Below are positions 60,418 through 64,000 of a stretch of 64,000 nucleotides of DNA, piece by piece (the first letter of the stretch is position 1; every line of letters starts with the position of its first letter). The notes beneath the pieces were generated by a model. It ran no database searches. It saw only the letters and a program-made list of their open reading frames with translations, and was not told the DNA's origin. The DNA is from Actinomyces ruminicola (GTDB lineage Bacteria; Actinomycetota; Actinomycetes; Actinomycetales; Actinomycetaceae). Location of the stretch: positions 1-64,000 of the forward strand of contig NZ_FNIM01000015.1 of the NCBI RefSeq assembly GCF_900103885.1, written 5' to 3'. The translations under genes and the position numbers were made by a program.

Positions 60418-60440
60418 TGAGAACGATTCTCGGATATAAT
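60418..60440 (+). promoter_or_regulatory. Promoter with a Fur/Zur-like palindrome upstream of the aldolase gene
   Basis: TATAAT (60435-60440) is a perfect -10 box. Directly before it TGAGAACGATTCTCG (60418-60432) is a palindrome (GAGAA-CGA-TTCTC) that resembles TGAnAAnnnTTnTCA sites of Fur/Zur-family repressors. No good -35 box is present. The 60117-60523 gap has no gene. Confidence 0.55.
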
Positions 60441-60523
60441 TGTTGATGCCCGAGCTGGCCCAGCCGCCAACGCCGCGACAACGTCGTCCCGAGCACTCGC
60501 ACAATCCAGCCAGGAGGCCCGCC

Positions 60524-61435
60524 ATGTCCACCCAAACGCGCACGCAGCGACGCAATCAGCAGATGGAGCGGATCCGGCACGGCTCCGGCTTCATCGCCGC
60601 CCTCGACCAGTCGGGCGGCTCCACCCCCCGCGCCCTGAAGGCCTACGGCATCGAGCCGGATGCCTGGAGCAGCGAGGAGGAGATGTTCGACCTGGTTCAC
60701 GCCATGCGCACCCGCGTCATGACCAGCCCCGCCTTCACCTCCGCGCGCATCCTCGCCACCATCCTGTTCGAGCGCACCCTCGACTCCGAGGTCGATGGCC
60801 GCCCCACCGCCGACTACCTGTGGGACGTCAAGGGCATCGTCCCCTTCCTGAAGGTGGACAAGGGCCTGGAGCCGGAGTCTCACGGCGCCCGCCTCATGAA
60901 GCCGATCCCGCGCCTGGACGAGACCCTGACCAAGGCCGTGGACGCCCACGCCTTCGGCACCAAGATGCGCTCGGTCATCCTGCACGCCGACACCCAGGGC
61001 GTGGCCGCCGTCGTGGACCAACAGTTCGAGATCGCGAATCAGATCCTCGACGCCGGGCTGACCCCGATCATCGAGCCCGAGGTGGACATCCACGCCCCGG
61101 ACAAGACCGGCATCGAGCTGCTCCTGCTGTCCTCCCTCAGCGCTCACCTGGACGACCTGCGCGAGGGCCGCGACGTCGTGCTCAAACTGACCATCCCGTC
61201 GGTGACGGACTTCTACTACGGGCTCATGCGCCACCCGCGCGTCGCCCGCGTGGCTGCGCTGTCCGGCGGCTATACCCGCGCCGAGGCGAACCGCCGCCTG
61301 GCCCGCAACCGCGGCCTGATCGCCAGCTTCTCCCGTGCGCTGCTGGAGGGGCTGGACGTCTCCCAGACGCAGGAGGAGTTCGACGCCGCCCTGGAGTCCT
61401 CCATTGCCGAGGTCTACCGCGCATCGACCACCTGA
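60524..61435 (+). CDS. Class I fructose-bisphosphate aldolase
   Basis: 303 residues. QMERIRHGSGFIAALDQSGGSTPRALKAYGI is the class I N-terminus, and VPFLKVDKGLEPE plus VVLKLTIPSVTDFY contain the lysines that form the Schiff base. ALSGGYTRAEANRRLARN binds phosphate. It cleaves fructose 1,6-bisphosphate without metal. ATG 60524 follows CAGGAGG by 6 nt. The Fur/Zur-like promoter suggests expression when a metal needed by the class II enzyme is scarce; this is inference. Confidence 0.9.
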   Translation: MSTQTRTQRRNQQMERIRHGSGFIAALDQSGGSTPRALKAYGIEPDAWSSEEEMFDLVHAMRTRVMTSPAFTSARILATILFERTLDSEVDGRPTADYLWDVKGIVPFLKVDKGLEPESHGARLMKPIPRLDETLTKAVDAHAFGTKMRSVILHADTQGVAAVVDQQFEIANQILDAGLTPIIEPEVDIHAPDKTGIELLLLSSLSAHLDDLREGRDVVLKLTIPSVTDFYYGLMRHPRVARVAALSGGYTRAEANRRLARNRGLIASFSRALLEGLDVSQTQEEFDAALESSIAEVYRASTT

Positions 61436-61459
61436 GCGCACACGTGGGATCCTGGGCGG

Positions 61460-62431
61460 GTGAACGCCGCCCCGCCCACCATCCGCAAACAGGACGACCT
61501 CCCCGGCGCCACCCGCCTGGAGGCACAGGGCCTGGCCTGGCTCGGACAGGCCATGGCCGACGGCGGTGCGTGCGTCGTGCCCGCGCGCGCCGGCGACGGC
61601 TGGATCGAGGAGCCGCGGCTGACCGACGGCCGAGTGACGGCCGCGGCGGCCGAGGACTTCGGGCGGGCGCTGGCCGTCACCCACGCCGCCGGGGCCCCCG
61701 CCTTCGGAGCGGCCCCACCCGGGTGGGACGGGCGCACCCAGATGGGGCGCAGTGACATCCGCCTGCGCCCGCACGCCGTCGAGACCGGCGCGCCGCGCCG
61801 GTGGGGGGAGTTCTATGCCGAGGACCGCATCGCCCCCTACATCGGCCCCGGACTCGATACGGGCACGCTCAGCGCCGCCGACGCCGCCCTCCTGGAGCGG
61901 GTCTGCGGGCGCCTGGCCGACGGCGACTTCGACTCCGACCAGCCCGAGCTCACCCGCCGGGCCGCCGCGGAGCGCGGTGCCGGCATCGCCGTCGCCCGCA
62001 CGCACGGCGACCTGTGGACCGGCAATGTCCTGTGGGTGCCGACGGCGGAGGTAGCCGACTGGGCGCCCGCCGCAGCTGGGCGCGGACCACGGCGAGAGGA
62101 CGCCGAAGCCGAGACCGTACCCACCGTCTCGGCGACCCCACCCACCAGCCACGAGCGCCGCCGGAACCGCGGGGCGGAGGGCACGGTGGGGGTGCTCATC
62201 GACCCGCTCGCCCAGGGCGCGCACGCGGAGACGGACCTGGCGGCGCTCGGGGTGTTCGGGCAGCCGTACCTGGAGCGGATCGTGGCCGCCTACGACGAGG
62301 CCTCCCCGCTGGCTGATGGTTGGCGCGAGCGCGTGGGCCTGCACCAGCTGCACCTGCTCATGATTCACGTGTTCCTGTTCGGGGGCGGCTACGGGCCGCA
62401 GGCGGTGGCGGTCGCCCGCCGCTACGCCTGA
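61460..62431 (+). CDS. Fructosamine kinase family protein with inserted loop
   Basis: 323 residues. Kinase-like fold: THAAGAPAFG, WGEFYAEDRIAPYI, the catalytic loop ARTHGDLWTGNVLW, then LIDPLAQGAHAETDLAAL with the metal-binding Asp. Between these last two motifs, normally a few residues apart, is an insert of about 45 Ala/Glu/Arg-rich residues that is probably disordered. These enzymes phosphorylate glycated proteins or amino acids at the sugar. GTG 61460, 24 bp after the aldolase gene, so a shared transcript is likely. Confidence 0.8.
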   Translation: MNAAPPTIRKQDDLPGATRLEAQGLAWLGQAMADGGACVVPARAGDGWIEEPRLTDGRVTAAAAEDFGRALAVTHAAGAPAFGAAPPGWDGRTQMGRSDIRLRPHAVETGAPRRWGEFYAEDRIAPYIGPGLDTGTLSAADAALLERVCGRLADGDFDSDQPELTRRAAAERGAGIAVARTHGDLWTGNVLWVPTAEVADWAPAAAGRGPRREDAEAETVPTVSATPPTSHERRRNRGAEGTVGVLIDPLAQGAHAETDLAALGVFGQPYLERIVAAYDEASPLADGWRERVGLHQLHLLMIHVFLFGGGYGPQAVAVARRYA

Positions 62432-62525
62432 GCCCGACGACGGCGGGAGCCACGGGCCGCACGCAGCCTGCCGCCGCAGCCGACCCCGTCCGGCGGAGGG
62501 GAGCGTTGGCCAGCGGCCCGTAGCC

Positions 62526-63395
62526 TTACAGGTTCACCTGGCGGGAGATGATGCCGGCCTTGGCGCGGCGGGCCTCGGCGTCGAGCGGGGCGTCCTCGGC
62601 GAGGGCCGCCTCAAGCCGCTTAGCCATGGCCCGCATGGGCTCGGTCAGTTCCTCGGCCTCGGTGCCGGGCACCAGCTCCCACACGGGGATTGCCAGGCCG
62701 CAGGCGCGGAAGGCGCCGAGGAAGCGGGCGCCCTCCTCCAGGTCGGAGGCGTGGGCGGCGTGGACGCGGGCGAAGGCGTTGAAGAAGTCGTCCTCGTCCT
62801 CGCCGCGCACCCAGCGGACGAACTCCTTGCCGTTCATACGGCACCAGTAGGCGTGCTCGACGCCGGGAACCGGGGCGGTGGGGGCGATCCCCTCCTTGGC
62901 GTCCTCGACGATCCGCACCGCCTCGGGCTCGGCCGCCTGCTCGGCGGTGAGCCAGAAGTCGAAGGACTCGCGCACGTCGATGCTGGGAGCGAAGGCCGCG
63001 TCGAGGATGTCCTGGAGGCGTTCACCGGGCCCCGGCAGACCGCTGGCCGACAGCCCGGTGCCGGGCTCGAGGTCGAGGGCCTCCAGCAGGGCGGCGGCGA
63101 CGTCGCGGCTGGCGTCACCCGAGCGGACCGTGGTCTGCATGGCCACGAGCACCTCGTCGTCGGCGCGCTTGAGGGAGCGGGCCAGCTCGGGCAGGAGGGT
63201 GACCAGCTGGACCGTCTGACCGCCGTGATCGGCGTCCAGACGGACCGTCATGGAGGCGGCGGGGATGATCTGCATCATCGCCACCAGGTCCTGCTCGGCT
63301 GCCAGCCCTTCGAAGGGTCGGGCCACGAAGGGGATCTGCTGCTTCTTGGCGGCCTTGCGGTCGTCGCGACGCCGCTGGCGGTTCTTCTTCGACAT
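62526..63395 (-). CDS. Conserved actinobacterial protein (DUF5926-like)
   Basis: 289 residues. A very basic N-terminus (SKKNRQRRRDDRKAAKKQQIPFVARPFEGL) precedes a soluble domain with PGVEHAYWCRMNGKEFVRWVRGEDEDDFFNAFARVHA. This matches a family widespread in actinobacteria without known function (DUF5926, from memory). The basic start could contact nucleic acid. ATG 63395 is chosen as the family start; longer frames add non-conserved residues. Confidence 0.65.
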   Translation of the reverse strand: MSKKNRQRRRDDRKAAKKQQIPFVARPFEGLAAEQDLVAMMQIIPAASMTVRLDADHGGQTVQLVTLLPELARSLKRADDEVLVAMQTTVRSGDASRDVAAALLEALDLEPGTGLSASGLPGPGERLQDILDAAFAPSIDVRESFDFWLTAEQAAEPEAVRIVEDAKEGIAPTAPVPGVEHAYWCRMNGKEFVRWVRGEDEDDFFNAFARVHAAHASDLEEGARFLGAFRACGLAIPVWELVPGTEAEELTEPMRAMAKRLEAALAEDAPLDAEARRAKAGIISRQVNL

Positions 63396-63497
63396 GCGCG
63401 CCAGCCTACCGGGTGCGGTCGGCCGCACGGCGTCGACGGCCTCCGACTCGGGCGGCGCGGTCCGCGTCCCCAGCCGGTGGCGGAGTCGGCATCGGTC

Positions 63498-64000
63498 TCA
63501 GAACCGGGAGGAGGAGCCGGAGCCGTGGAAGCTGCCGCCGCCACCGCTGTGGCCGCCGCTGAAGTGACTGGAGGAGCCGGAGCCCGAGAAGCCACCCCCG
63601 CCGGAGGAGGAGGGCGTGTAGGTGGCCGCCTTGCTGTAGCCGGTGACGAGCCCGGACACCGGCCGCGAGAACTGTGGCACGGCGCCGGCCCCGGTCGCAT
63701 GCGCGCCCGCGGGGCGCAGGCCCGGAGCGCGCAGGCCCGGCGACTGGGAGTTGATGCGGATCGTGGTGGCCGGGTTGTAGTGCACGCGCCCGCTGCGGGA
63801 CTTCCACCAGCCCTGGTAGTCGAGGCCACCGCCGCGGTATGCAGACGATCGGCGATCGTATTCGTAGCGGGCGAGCCGATCCCGCCCCAGGCGGGAGGTA
63901 TCCGCCGCAAGCGCCCGCCGCGCCAGGGCGTCGCAGCGGTGGCGCACGTCCGCGGCGATCGTGTCGAGTTCGTCCAGGGCCGCCGCCGGTGTCAGGGTCC
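63498..64000 (-). CDS. Glycine/serine-rich C-terminal part of a larger protein (5' end outside window)
   Basis: The frame is open to the right edge (LDELDTIAADVRHRCDALARRALAADTSRLGRDRL) and ends at 63498. After a helical segment comes a low-complexity tail with GGGGFSGSGSSSHFSGGHSGGGGSF. Tails of this kind occur in DUF5129- or YgcG/TPM-like membrane proteins. The identity is tentative because the N-terminal part is missing. Confidence 0.5.
   Translation of the reverse strand, partial: TLTPAAALDELDTIAADVRHRCDALARRALAADTSRLGRDRLARYEYDRRSSAYRGGGLDYQGWWKSRSGRVHYNPATTIRINSQSPGLRAPGLRPAGAHATGAGAVPQFSRPVSGLVTGYSKAATYTPSSSGGGGFSGSGSSSHFSGGHSGGGGSFHGSGSSSRF

Overview
The window is very GC-rich and gene-dense, with frequent GTG/TTG starts and ATGA-type overlaps. 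It fits an actinobacterium, most likely Actinomyces or a close relative of the family Actinomycetaceae. Pointers are an LAKTG sortase anchor, a class Ib nrdHIE cluster, an ESX-type type VII secretion locus, a NiaR repressor and a tRNA-Ser with encoded CCA. The genus is inference from gene content; no rRNA is present.

Layout. 0-5 kb: tail of a wall-anchored repeat protein, a P-loop kinase, a TspO-like protein, a decayed CBS-domain hemolysin, a DUF1269 protein and a bile-acid-symporter-type transporter. 5-7 kb: an IS5-type shell whose transposase is mostly replaced by palindromic DNA, two related long palindromes, and a DUF3800-like gene set between two copies of the nrdE 3' end. 7-12.3 kb: nrdHIE (no nrdF in the window), then NiaR with a putative transporter preceded by two NiaR-like operators. 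13.2-28.3 kb: the ESX/T7SS locus. A plus-strand operon (RDD-like protein, small membrane protein, EccD, ParA-like protein, EccC) converges on a minus-strand effector operon (WXG100 protein, ESAT-6-like protein, WDIDP-type small protein, 802-residue nuclease toxin, two related immunity-like proteins, membrane protein). Two further plus-strand genes follow, one with a frameshift in a C7 run.

28-35 kb: LytR_C and DUF4190 membrane proteins, two paralogous class I glutamine amidotransferases (one lacking its catalytic residues), a sirtuin, an NAD(P)-binding protein, a degenerate nucleoside phosphorylase, and a small membrane-protein/XRE operon. 35-42.8 kb: HrpB helicase, tRNA-Ser(CGA) with terminator beside a truncated NTF2-like gene, TadA, a BCCT transporter and Upp. 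42.9-45.8 kb: the MetQ-MetI-MetN methionine importer behind a SAM-riboswitch-like leader. 46-50.4 kb: alpha/beta hydrolase, low-molecular-weight phosphatase, an unknown protein, a broken LssY-like gene and a ParD/RelE-type toxin-antitoxin pair. 50.4-56.3 kb: LacI regulator, LacZ (GH2) and a GPH-family sugar transporter, a lactose-type utilisation unit. 56.5-59.4 kb: a restriction-modification cassette (C5 methyltransferase, HNH endonuclease, Vsr) between perfect 26-bp direct repeats. 59.4-64 kb: unknown protein, class I aldolase, fructosamine-kinase-like protein, a DUF5926-like protein and a glycine/serine-rich protein running off the end.

A striking feature is the intergenic DNA. Many gaps carry long palindromes, in several families, whose paired arms differ in sequence from copy to copy while staying complementary. 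One family shares a conserved core close to CGTTGGAATCATGCGG. These elements also sit inside the IS shell and inside the toxin-immunity region.
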